Assembly: GCA_030550775.1 (NCBI GenBank)
Contig: JAUQOS010000011.1
Span: 1-42,293, forward strand
DNA length: 42,293 nucleotides
Origin: Armatimonadota bacterium
Lineage (GTDB): Bacteria; Armatimonadota; Fimbriimonadia; Fimbriimonadales; GBS-DC
Reading direction: 5' to 3'
Numbering within the stretch: the stretch's first letter is position 1; each line of letters begins with the position of its first letter. The notes under the pieces are model-generated. The model was given only the letters and a program-made list of their open reading frames with translations. It did no database searches and was not told where the DNA came from. The position numbers were made by a program, and so were the translations under genes. Shown here one piece after another: positions 1 through 8,148 of this stretch.

Positions 1-91
1 GTGGTGGGGGGTTAGCCCATCACGGTTGCCATGGCGGAAATAGCTGGGCGGGGGCATATGTAGACATTTACAGTAGCGGTTTGGGGCACAA

Positions 92-195
92 GCAAATGAA
101 TTCGCAACCGTACACTCGAGAAACCCCGCCTTCGCGGGGTTCGAGAACCCGCGTAGGCGGGTTTTTCGAGTGTGTGGGTACGCGAATTCATTCGC
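92..195. repeat. Nested palindrome: outer inverted repeat enclosing two GC-rich hairpins
   Basis: Outer arms GCAAATGAATTCGC (92-105) / GCGAATTCATTCGC (182-195), plus ACACTCGA (112-119) / TCGAGTGT (166-173). Inner hairpins ACCCCGC/GCGGGGT (123-140) and AACCCGC/GCGGGTT (146-163). Confidence 0.85.
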
Positions 196-224
196 CAGAG
201 GCTATCTCGGCGTAGGCACAACGG

Positions 225-349
225 TCAACTATTGATTCAAACCCCTTAAGGTCGTTCCTGTGCAAACAAAGCCGATCTGCGTCGGCTATAGCCCGCGGAG
301 GCGGGCTTGGGTTGCACAGGAACGGCCTGAGGTTTGAATCAATGGTTGA
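225..349. repeat. Nested palindrome: long outer inverted repeat enclosing two hairpins
   Basis: Outer arms TCAACTATTGATTCAAACC (225-243) / GGTTTGAATCAATGGTTGA (331-349), and CGTTCCTGTGCAA (253-265) / TTGCACAGGAACG (312-324). Inner hairpins AGCCGA/TCGGCT (270-287) and AGCCCGC-GGAG-GCGGGCT (290-307). Confidence 0.88.
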
Positions 350-363
350 TCAGACGGGCGCTC

Positions 364-457
364 ACCCCCTCCTTCAGGTTCCCCCTCCTGCGTAGGGGGG
401 AACCGAGTGCGTTTTTCGGTTCCCCTCGCTAAGCGAGGGGAACCTTACGGAGGGGGT
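364..457. repeat. GGTTCCCC-type double-hairpin repeat, copy 1
   Basis: Outer ACCCCCTCC (364-372) / GGAGGGGGT (449-457). Hairpin GGTTCCCCC (377-385) / GGGGGAACC (396-404). Hairpin GGTTCCCCTCGCT (418-430) / AGCGAGGGGAACC (432-444). Confidence 0.88.
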
Positions 458-597
458 AAGGGGTTTGAGGAAGCCGAGTTGGTTGTCGGCACAGCCGAGT
501 TGAACCTACGCGTTGTACCCTTATTAGGCCGAAAGGAGGGGGTTAGGCGTTTCTCTGGAAGGTTCTCTATGTGCGAGTGGAGAAACTTGGCGCATGG

Positions 598-603
598 TAT
601 ACT
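598..603 (+). promoter_or_regulatory. -10 element GGTATACT, 8 nt before ATG 612 (leaderless-type)
   Basis: TGGTATACT ends at 603; start codon ATG at 612. Confidence 0.55.
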
Positions 604-611
604 CACCTCCA

Positions 612-1580
612 ATGCAAAGCCCGTTGCGGATTGGCTTGATTGGCGCAGGCGGTATCGGACGCCACTTAGCGTGGCAACTGCGCCCCTTGAGCGAAGCGGT
701 ACTGGTAGGCGTGTACGACGCGAACGCAGAATTAACCCAACGCGCCGCCCAAGAGCTGGAGGTGACCCCCTACGACACAGTGGATGCCTTGCTGCAGGAT
801 GCCCAAGTAGAGGCGGTGATTCTGGCCACGCCTCCCCACACGCACTACGAACTCGGCTTACAAGTGCTGCAGCACGGCAAGCACCTGTTTTGCGAGAAAC
901 CTCTTGCACTCACGGTGGAGCACTGCGATGCGCTGCTGGAGGCGGCACGCGCTGCACAACGAGTCTTGATGGTGGGGCAAGTGTTACGCCTGTTTCCGCT
1001 GTTTTGGCAGTCGAAGCAGTGGCTACAGGAGGGCGTCATCGGCGAGCCGATAGCGGTGAACCTGCAGCGGCGGGGCTACGAGATTAAGCTGTTCCGCGAG
1101 GGCTGGCGCGCAGATCCTGCCCAAAGTGGGGGCGTGCTGCTGGAGATGAACGTGCACGAGCTGGACTACCTGCGCTGGCTGCTGGGCGACTTTGAAGTGG
1201 TGGCTGCCCAAGGGCATCAACCGTTTGCCGAGCCGAACTTCGTGCAGCAGTGGAGCGCGCTCCTGCGCTTCCAAAATGGAGCGACCGCCACCGTGGAAGC
1301 GAGCATCATAGATCCGCTGGGAGGCTACACGGTGCGAATCGTGGGCACTGAAGGCGCGTTGGAACACACAGGCTTTAGCGGCACCATCCGCTACAAGCGC
1401 ACCGACGGACAGGAGATGAGCCTAACCCCCGAGGAAATCGGCACGCCTGAACCATTCCTGTGGGAGTTGCGCTTTTTTGTGCGGGCGGTGCTCTATGGCG
1501 AGACGCCCCCATTTGACGGCTACGACGGACGGATGGCGGTGGCAAACGCCCACGCGGTGCTGAGCAAGATGAGTTTATAA
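612..1580 (+). CDS. Gfo/Idh/MocA family oxidoreductase
   Basis: MQSPLRIGLIGAGGIGRHLA Rossmann motif; EKPLALTVE motif typical of the family. Start moved from 594 to 612. Confidence 0.9.
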   Translation: MQSPLRIGLIGAGGIGRHLAWQLRPLSEAVLVGVYDANAELTQRAAQELEVTPYDTVDALLQDAQVEAVILATPPHTHYELGLQVLQHGKHLFCEKPLALTVEHCDALLEAARAAQRVLMVGQVLRLFPLFWQSKQWLQEGVIGEPIAVNLQRRGYEIKLFREGWRADPAQSGGVLLEMNVHELDYLRWLLGDFEVVAAQGHQPFAEPNFVQQWSALLRFQNGATATVEASIIDPLGGYTVRIVGTEGALEHTGFSGTIRYKRTDGQEMSLTPEEIGTPEPFLWELRFFVRAVLYGETPPFDGYDGRMAVANAHAVLSKMSL

Positions 1581-1648
1581 CGCCTGCGGGGGGCGAATGC
1601 GTCGCCTCAGGTTGCGTTCGTCGGTGGGGACGCCGACGCTACGCTTTA

Positions 1649-1680
1649 GCCTGCGCAGGCGGGCTTGGCTTACAAACGAA
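1649..1680. repeat. Fragment of the AGCCCGC-GNAG-GCGGGCT palindrome family
   Basis: AGCCTGCGCAGGCGGGCTTGGCTTACAAACGAA resembles the segments near 290 and 21480. Confidence 0.6.
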
Positions 1681-1733
1681 CTGCTTCTGCTGTTGATTGC
1701 AGTTGTAAAATCATTTGTGGTATCATGCTGCTA

Positions 1734-2135
1734 ATGCGCCGTTTGGGGTTGCTGGTGTGGGCGTTATGGTTGATGCTGGCGCCGTTGGGGGCGGCGTGGG
1801 CATACACTTGCATCTGCGCAGCGTCGCTCGCTGTCAAGTGCTGCGCGGAAGCCACTCCAGCGGCATGCTGCCAACCTGAAACCTTAGCTTGCGGCGTGGA
1901 GACAAACGTTCCATGCCCCAACTGCCCCGCCTGCACGCTGGAGGAGGCGAAACCTGCGCCAGCGGCGCAGCTCACGCGCTTCCTGCTGGAGTGGGCAGAT
2001 TGGGTGATAGACGCACCCGCCCCCAACCCCGCCCTTGAGGCAGGCACAGCAACCCAACCGCGCGGGCTACCCACTGTTCGGAACCACTCACCCCCACTCG
2101 TGGCGCACACGCCCCGTGCGCCGCCCCTGTGTTGA
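1734..2135 (+). CDS. Small Cys-rich secreted protein, possible metal-binding
   Basis: Signal-peptide-like MRRLGLLVWALWLMLAPLGAAWA, then CICA..CC..CC..C..CPNCPAC. GGTATCAT (1719-1726) lies 7 nt before the ATG. Confidence 0.6.
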   Translation: MRRLGLLVWALWLMLAPLGAAWAYTCICAASLAVKCCAEATPAACCQPETLACGVETNVPCPNCPACTLEEAKPAPAAQLTRFLLEWADWVIDAPAPNPALEAGTATQPRGLPTVRNHSPPLVAHTPRAPPLC

Positions 2136-2275
2136 GCCAATGCACGCGAGTTGCCCACAGCGCTCGCGACTTTCTCCATAGCTGACGCAGCAGCTCGTTG
2201 CTGCCGCGCACAAGCTTCCCAAAAAACCAAGCTGTGAGCAACCTGCTCACACACAGATTTTAGGCTCAACACAGG
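2126..2275 (+). promoter_or_regulatory. Intergenic structured RNA candidate linking upstream stop codon to downstream SD
   Basis: Perfect 13-bp inverted repeat CCTGTGTTGAGCC (2126-2138, contains stop TGA) / GGCTCAACACAGG (2263-2275, contains first AGG of the AGGAGGT SD). Internal hairpins GCAGCA/TGCTGC (2187-2204) and TGTGAGCA/TGCTCACA (2233-2251). Confidence 0.7.
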
Positions 2276-2284
2276 AGGTAAACA

Positions 2285-2968
2285 ATGCAATACGGCAAGG
2301 TTATCGCGAGTTTGGCGATTCTGTTCAGCGGGGTGCTTGTTTATGCGCAAGAAGGCTCGGGTGGTTGCCCCGCCTGCATTGTGATTCAATCGCAGCAGCG
2401 CAGCGATGTAGAGGTGGGCTTCGCTGAGCTAACCGTGCCTAAAGGCAAACTTAGCTGGTTCACCATTGGCTCGCCCACCTCAGAAGAGAACCGCTTCCGC
2501 TCCTTCATCAAGACGGGCATCACTAATCGGTTCGACATCGGTATCGGCTACTCGCAGTTCGGCAACCGCACCACCTTACAGACCACCTATCAGCTGGCGC
2601 GTCAAGACGAGGAGTTGCCGTTTAGCTTGCTGGTGGGCTACGGTTTCTCGTCTACCTATTCGCGCGTGCAGGAAGGCGGCTATCTGATGGGTGTGCGCAC
2701 CGAGGGCAACCTTTCGGTGATGGCAGGCTGGCAGCGACTCCGCAACGGACGCGACATCGGTTTTGTTGCTGCCAACTATCGGCTGGACAGCAACACCTCG
2801 CTGATGTTCTACTCGCATCAGGGCGTGATGCCTGGCGAGCCAACGCTGTACAACCTCGCGCTTGTGCGACGCATTGGCGCGTGGAATGTCGGCGTGTGGT
2901 GGTTCCACCCAACCGCCGAAAGCGATGTGGGCATCTCGCTGTCGCGCAGCTTCACGCTGGGGCGATAG
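2285..2968 (+). CDS. Exported beta-barrel-like outer membrane protein
   Basis: Signal peptide, CPAC motif after cleavage, alternating aromatic beta-strand pattern to the C-terminus; SD AGGAGGT 6 nt before ATG. Confidence 0.6.
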   Translation: MQYGKVIASLAILFSGVLVYAQEGSGGCPACIVIQSQQRSDVEVGFAELTVPKGKLSWFTIGSPTSEENRFRSFIKTGITNRFDIGIGYSQFGNRTTLQTTYQLARQDEELPFSLLVGYGFSSTYSRVQEGGYLMGVRTEGNLSVMAGWQRLRNGRDIGFVAANYRLDSNTSLMFYSHQGVMPGEPTLYNLALVRRIGAWNVGVWWFHPTAESDVGISLSRSFTLGR

Positions 2969-3054
2969 CACCACCTGAGAGGGGGCCGTGCCTTCCACCG
3001 CGCGCCCCTTGTGGTGGATTTTCCCGCCCTGTGCAAGAGGCATTCTGATTCTTT

Positions 3055-3143
3055 CCCCCTCCTGTAGGTTCCACCCGCTTCGCGATGGGAACCGAACTCT
3101 GAAAGGTTCCCCCTACTGTGTAGGGGGAACCTCATGGAGGGGG
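3055..3143. repeat. GGTTCCCC-type double-hairpin repeat, copy 2
   Basis: Outer CCCCCTCC (3055-3062) / GGAGGGGG (3136-3143). Inner hairpins GGTTCC..GGGAACC and GGTTCCCCCTA-ctgtg-TAGGGGGAACC, separated by GAACTCTGAA. Confidence 0.88.
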
Positions 3144-3474
3144 TTCTTCGAGAAAAATCAGGCAATCGCGTCCTTGGTTTGGGCTGGGTCTTGTACCCTT
3201 GCCATAAGGGCGCGTAGCGTCAGCGCTCCCGCCGATGAACCTAAAACCATAGCGGCACCCTCGCCAAACATTCCAAAGTCTCGGTATAATCAGCGGGGGT
3301 GATACCAATGGCAACTCCTGCCATGCTGCCCGACCCACTGGTCGCTTGTGCAAAGTACAGGGTGCAAAAGCACCGTGTTTGCGAGCCTGACGCAGGTAAG
3401 TGTGGAATGCCACCGCGAGAAACGATTGGCGCAAAAACTGCGCGAACTGGGCGTAGACCCGACACCCTCGAGCC

Positions 3475-5019
3475 ATGGTAGACAAACGGCTTCTTTGGGC
3501 AGGCGTAGCACTGGTGGGCGCACTTGTGGGGGGTGTGGTCTTGTTCTGGCGACTGACCCCACGCCCCGAAACCGGTTTTCGCGAGCTGACTGTTAGCAGT
3601 CGTGTGCTTGCGCGGCTCCCTATGAGCGGGGCAGCTGTGTCAATCTTCGGATCGTTCAGCCTTCCTACAGATTTGGATGGCGACGGCATGCCCGAACGGG
3701 TACTGGATGCGGGGCGACCTTTTCCTACGGCAACGACTGTCAGGGGTGGTAGGCTTCCCTACGCCATATCCCTCTGGATTCAGGCTGATGGCACGGTAGA
3801 CACCATCCCGGAAGAAGTTATCTACCCTCTCGATAGCCTCTATGACCCTGGGCTGCCTCCCTTGCGCGAACTAATCGTTCAGAAGCCCAGAAGCACGACC
3901 TACCTGCGCCTGACCCGTCGCAACAACCGCTGGCACACCGAGCTGTTGCGCAGCCCCCAGAACACGACTATCTTTTCCGTCTACTGGGTGGACCGCGATG
4001 GGAACGGTTTTTGCGACGCATTAGCTGTGATCGACGGTCGTAGCACTTATTATCTCGTCCCCAACGCCAAAGGGCAGCTGGAGTGGGTAGCTTTGTCGTA
4101 CTTTCCTGCGTTCAACAGCCTCTTGCTGCCCCAATTTCCAGGAAGCGTCTCGCCTACATTCGCATTTCTCCACCGCGTGTGGCTGGGCGATCTGGATGGC
4201 GATGGTAACCCCGAACAGTTCGATACGCACAGACGCATTGTGCTGCTCTCGCGCGGGCACGCAGTCGCTCTGCCCCACCCAAAGAGCACCGTGGAACAAG
4301 TGTTCGCGGCCGAAATGGACGGGCAAGCGCCGCGCGAGTTGGTATGTGTAGCCGCCGAACCCCACAAAACCACCGTGTATATGTATCATCCTACGGGCAA
4401 GAAACTAACCTTACAGGCCGCTTGGTCGGGCAATCCGCTTGTGGATGTCTACTTGCGCGATTTCGATGGCGACGGACAGGATGAATTGCTAATAGGCACC
4501 GACAACCCCAGCAAAGGCGAATTGCGATTACATCACATTCGCCTTTTTGCGGGAAAGCTGCAGGTTCGACAACGCTCAATCCATGCTCAGCGCAGCAGCT
4601 TGGGAGGCATATCCTTCGACAGATTTCGGTTGCAAACCAAGCTGCCGGCGTTTTCGGTATATGTGCCTCGTCAAAACTTTCTGTTAGCATCTCAGACAAA
4701 CGCCCTTTGCGTGGCGGGTATTCCAAAAGGGGCAACGGATATCCAGCAGTGGCAAGTCGTAACCCTGCGTGGAATGCTGCTGTGGGCAGGCGATTACGAT
4801 GGCGACGGCGCTGAGGAGTTTGTACTGACAGCCGAAGACGCTCGTGGGGGCTGCCAGATTGCGCAGTTTCGGGATGGCGTGTGGTATCTTGCACGGCTCA
4901 AACATCGCGCTCCCGCCACGACTGCTACTGCAGCCCACATTCAAGGCAAGCCCCATCTTGTGATTCTGTATGCGGACGGCACTGTGGAAGCGGTACAACT
5001 GCACCCTACACAACCGTGA
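3475..5019 (+). CDS. Membrane-anchored protein with repeated DxDGDG (VCBS/FG-GAP-like) calcium-binding motifs
   Basis: N-terminal TM helix; DLDGDGMPE, DRDGNGFCD, DLDGDGNPE, DFDGDGQDE, DYDGDGAEE. Confidence 0.75.
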   Translation: MVDKRLLWAGVALVGALVGGVVLFWRLTPRPETGFRELTVSSRVLARLPMSGAAVSIFGSFSLPTDLDGDGMPERVLDAGRPFPTATTVRGGRLPYAISLWIQADGTVDTIPEEVIYPLDSLYDPGLPPLRELIVQKPRSTTYLRLTRRNNRWHTELLRSPQNTTIFSVYWVDRDGNGFCDALAVIDGRSTYYLVPNAKGQLEWVALSYFPAFNSLLLPQFPGSVSPTFAFLHRVWLGDLDGDGNPEQFDTHRRIVLLSRGHAVALPHPKSTVEQVFAAEMDGQAPRELVCVAAEPHKTTVYMYHPTGKKLTLQAAWSGNPLVDVYLRDFDGDGQDELLIGTDNPSKGELRLHHIRLFAGKLQVRQRSIHAQRSSLGGISFDRFRLQTKLPAFSVYVPRQNFLLASQTNALCVAGIPKGATDIQQWQVVTLRGMLLWAGDYDGDGAEEFVLTAEDARGGCQIAQFRDGVWYLARLKHRAPATTATAAHIQGKPHLVILYADGTVEAVQLHPTQP

Positions 5020-7964
5020 AGCCTGAAGTGATCCTAACAACCGTTGCTTTTGAGCAGCCCGAGCGCGCGATGCGCTTGTGGCAACGCTGGCGCGGCAGCG
5101 GTCCCCAAGCGGAGCTGTTCGACCAATTTGCCCCCGCGCTGCAGGATGCCCTCCACCACGCCCCCGACCCCGACCGCCTGCTGCTGAACATCGACCGCTG
5201 GCTGGAATCGCTGGGCGCAACGCTAACTTACTATCGCCTCTTTGCGGAAGCGCCCCTCGTGCTCAAACCCGTGTTGACCTTGCTCGCCGCCTCGCAATAC
5301 ATGGCAGATACGCTGCTGCAAAACCCCGAACTGAGCGAGTTGTTGCTGGATGTGCGCTTGCTGAGCCGCCCACGCCCTCGCGCTGAGCTGCGTCGCGACC
5401 TCAACCGTTTGCTCAAACCCTGCACCACCTATTGGATGAAGCTAGACCGCTTGCGGGCGTTCAAACAGCAAGAGTTTGTGCGCATCACTGCACTGGACTT
5501 GCTGGGCAGGGCGTCGCTGCCCGAAGTCACCCGCGCGCTATCCGACCTTGCAGATGTGTGCGTTGGCGCAGCGCTGGAGGTATGCCACCAGGAACTGAGC
5601 GCACAACTCGGAGTCTCGGGCGAACACGGGCTATGCGTGCTGGGCATGGGCAAATGGGGCGGGCGCGAACTCAACTATAGCTCCGACATCGACCCGATTC
5701 TGATTTGCGCTGATAACCCGCCCCTACAAGGGGCACGCCAGCCCATGAACTACTTGACTAAACTCGCTGAGATGCTGGTCAAAGCGCTTTCCGAGCCGAT
5801 GCGGCGTGGGATTGTGTTCCGCGTGGATTTGCGTCTGCGCCCCGAAGGGCGGTTTGGACCCTTAGTGCGCACGCTGAGTGCCGCCCTGCATTACTACGAG
5901 AACTGGGCAGAGCTGTGGGAGCGTCAGGCGATGATCAAAGCGCGTGCGTGCGCTGGCGATGTGCGCGTGGGCGAGGCGTTTTTGGAGCGGATACGCGCGT
6001 GGGTCTACCGCCCCGCCTTTACCGATGCCGATCTAACCCAAATCGCCGACCAACGCGCACGCCTCGAGGCGCAGGCGCAGGCGCGCGGCACGCTGGAAGC
6101 CGATATCAAAAACGGCTGGGGCGGCATTCGCGATCTTGAATTCGCCACACAAGCGTTGCAGCTAATCCACGGGGGCAAACACCCGCGCCTGCGCACCCCC
6201 AACACGCTGGACGCCCTTCAACGGCTCAAAGCCGCGCGCTTGCTAACCCCTGCCGAAGCCGATGCCTTGCGCGACGCCTACTGCTACCTGCGCACCGTTG
6301 AGCACCGCTTGCAAATGCAGTACGGGCACCAAACGCATACCCTACCTACGAACCCCACTGAGCAGACGCGCTTTGCCAAGCTGATGGGCTTTGACACTTG
6401 GCAGGCGTTTGAGCAAACCCTGAACCACCACCGCACCGTTGCCCGTCGCTATCGTGAGCGCGTGTTGCACCCCGATGCCCACACGCGTGCGTCCTTGCCC
6501 ACCTACCCCGTGCCGTTGCTGGGCACGCCTGAGGGCGAATCGGCATGGCTGCCTTTGCTAGCAGAGTTGGGCTTTTCCGAGCCGCGGCGCGCCTATCAAG
6601 TGCTGGTTGCCAACCTTGTCGGCAACGAATATGGCGCGCCTCTACCCGAAGCGCGGCGCGCGTTTGAAGCCGTTCTGTCCGAGCTGCTAACCGCCTGCGC
6701 TCGCACCCCCGACCCCGACCGCGCCCTCATCGGCTTGGAACGACTTGCAGACGCCTACCCCAACCGCGCCTCGTTATTCGCCACCTACGCCCAGTCGCCC
6801 GAAGTGCTGATTCGCTTGGCGGAGCTGGCGCAGTCGCCCGTGCTCTGGAATCGCCTGCTGGCACACTTGGAGCTGTTGGACATGCTCTTCGGCGAGGAGA
6901 TTGTGGCACAAGGGGCGAAATCGCGCCAACAGCACGCTAGTGCCCTCCGTCAACGCTTACAAGGCTGTCGCACGCCCTCCGCGCGTTTGGCGAACCTTGC
7001 TGCGTACGCGCGCCGCGAACTGTTGCGCATCGGTGCACGCGACCTATGGGGCGAAACTACCCTCGAACAGACCGCCGCTGACCTCACGGCGTTAGCCGAA
7101 GTGCTGCTCACCGAACTGTGGCACATCGTTGCCCCCGATGTGCCGATTCTACTGATCGGTTGGGGCAGTTTGGGCGCAGGCGACCTCAGTTACCGCAGCG
7201 ATTGGGATCTCGCCTTCGCCTGTGCCGATACAGCCGACCTGCCGCGTGTGCAATTGCTCGCCCAAGAGTTCCTACAGCACTGCCAGCGGCTTGCCGAGCA
7301 GGGTGCATTCCGCCCAGTAGACACGCAGCTGCGCCCCGAAGGCAAAGCGGGCGCGTTAGTGCGCACCCTCGCAGGCTGGCAGGAATACTTCGCGCACCAC
7401 GCCGAGCCGTGGGAGCGGTTGGCGGCACTTCGTGCCCGCCCGATAAACCACGAATCGCCCCTTGCAGAGCCGTTTCAGCAGCTACTAAACGCCTTTCGGT
7501 ATGGCGCACTGCCCGAACCGAACGCCCTTGAGGCAATGCGCCACCTTATCCGTCGCGCCATCACCGAGCGTGTGCCACCCGCCCAGCAAAACACCCACCT
7601 CAAACTGGGTACGGCGGGGCAAGCCACGATAGATTTCCTCACCCACTGGCTCGTCGTGCAGCATGCCACCCCTGACAATCACCCAGAGTCGCTGCAGACT
7701 CTTGCGCAGCTGGAGTGGCTGCGGCGTCGGGGCGTGCTGGAGCGCGCCGATTTTGACGCACTGCGCGAGGCGTGGTTGTTGCTGTACCAGCTGCGCAACC
7801 GTCTCGCGCTACTATTTGACCCTGCCCCTGAGGTGCTCCCACAAGGCAACGAGGGCGCGGTTATCGCTCGCAGCCTCAACTGGGACACCCCCGATGCCTT
7901 GCATGCACAGTTGACTGAGCATCAGGCAGCAATCCGCGCCGCTGTCCAACGGTATGGGCTTTAG
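5016..7964 (+). CDS. glnE: Glutamine synthetase adenylyltransferase/deadenylase
   Basis: Two nucleotidyltransferase motifs: GMGKWGGRELNYSSDIDPI and GWGSLGAGDLSYRSDWDLAF, in GlnE layout. GTG start at 5016 overlaps the previous TGA (5017-5019). Confidence 0.88.
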   Translation: MKPEVILTTVAFEQPERAMRLWQRWRGSGPQAELFDQFAPALQDALHHAPDPDRLLLNIDRWLESLGATLTYYRLFAEAPLVLKPVLTLLAASQYMADTLLQNPELSELLLDVRLLSRPRPRAELRRDLNRLLKPCTTYWMKLDRLRAFKQQEFVRITALDLLGRASLPEVTRALSDLADVCVGAALEVCHQELSAQLGVSGEHGLCVLGMGKWGGRELNYSSDIDPILICADNPPLQGARQPMNYLTKLAEMLVKALSEPMRRGIVFRVDLRLRPEGRFGPLVRTLSAALHYYENWAELWERQAMIKARACAGDVRVGEAFLERIRAWVYRPAFTDADLTQIADQRARLEAQAQARGTLEADIKNGWGGIRDLEFATQALQLIHGGKHPRLRTPNTLDALQRLKAARLLTPAEADALRDAYCYLRTVEHRLQMQYGHQTHTLPTNPTEQTRFAKLMGFDTWQAFEQTLNHHRTVARRYRERVLHPDAHTRASLPTYPVPLLGTPEGESAWLPLLAELGFSEPRRAYQVLVANLVGNEYGAPLPEARRAFEAVLSELLTACARTPDPDRALIGLERLADAYPNRASLFATYAQSPEVLIRLAELAQSPVLWNRLLAHLELLDMLFGEEIVAQGAKSRQQHASALRQRLQGCRTPSARLANLAAYARRELLRIGARDLWGETTLEQTAADLTALAEVLLTELWHIVAPDVPILLIGWGSLGAGDLSYRSDWDLAFACADTADLPRVQLLAQEFLQHCQRLAEQGAFRPVDTQLRPEGKAGALVRTLAGWQEYFAHHAEPWERLAALRARPINHESPLAEPFQQLLNAFRYGALPEPNALEAMRHLIRRAITERVPPAQQNTHLKLGTAGQATIDFLTHWLVVQHATPDNHPESLQTLAQLEWLRRRGVLERADFDALREAWLLLYQLRNRLALLFDPAPEVLPQGNEGAVIARSLNWDTPDALHAQLTEHQAAIRAAVQRYGL

Positions 7965-8012
7965 GAGTGAGAGGCTGTTCTGAGCCAAGTGGCTACCTGT
8001 TCGTGTTGAGTA

Positions 8013-8088
8013 GGCGAGATTCCGCGCTACGCTCGGAACGACGGGGTTGTCTTCGCAAAGATTTCTCGCCTGCCGCTCGGAATGACAG
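8013..8088. repeat. TGTCATTCCGAGC-type interspersed repeat (two degenerate inverted units)
   Basis: GCGAGATTCCGCGCTACGCTCGGAACGACG followed by TTTCTCGCCTGCCGCTCGGAATGACAG. Confidence 0.7.
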
Positions 8089-8148
8089 AACCTTTGCTTG
8101 CAAAAACATCATGCTTGGAGGTGATGAGCTGTCATTCGGCTACGCGCC

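Noticed and set aside
1-460. Possible CRISPR array or tRNA cluster because of repeated hairpins
   Set aside because: No regularly spaced identical repeats and no T-loop/anticodon arrangement; the structure is nested palindromes.
407-1087. 226-aa plus-strand ORF overlapping the Gfo/Idh gene
   Set aside because: Runs through palindromic repeats and in the wrong frame over a confident oxidoreductase; low-complexity Arg-rich translation.
1670-2389. 239-aa minus-strand ORF opposite the Cys-rich gene
   Set aside because: The plus strand has a signal peptide, promoter and SD; the antisense frame has none and would span the intergenic structured region.
4881-5015. N-terminal extension of GlnE in the ORF track
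   Set aside because: Translation MVSCTAQTSRSRHDCYC.. is non-homologous and overlaps the DxDGDG gene; GTG at 5016 is a better start.
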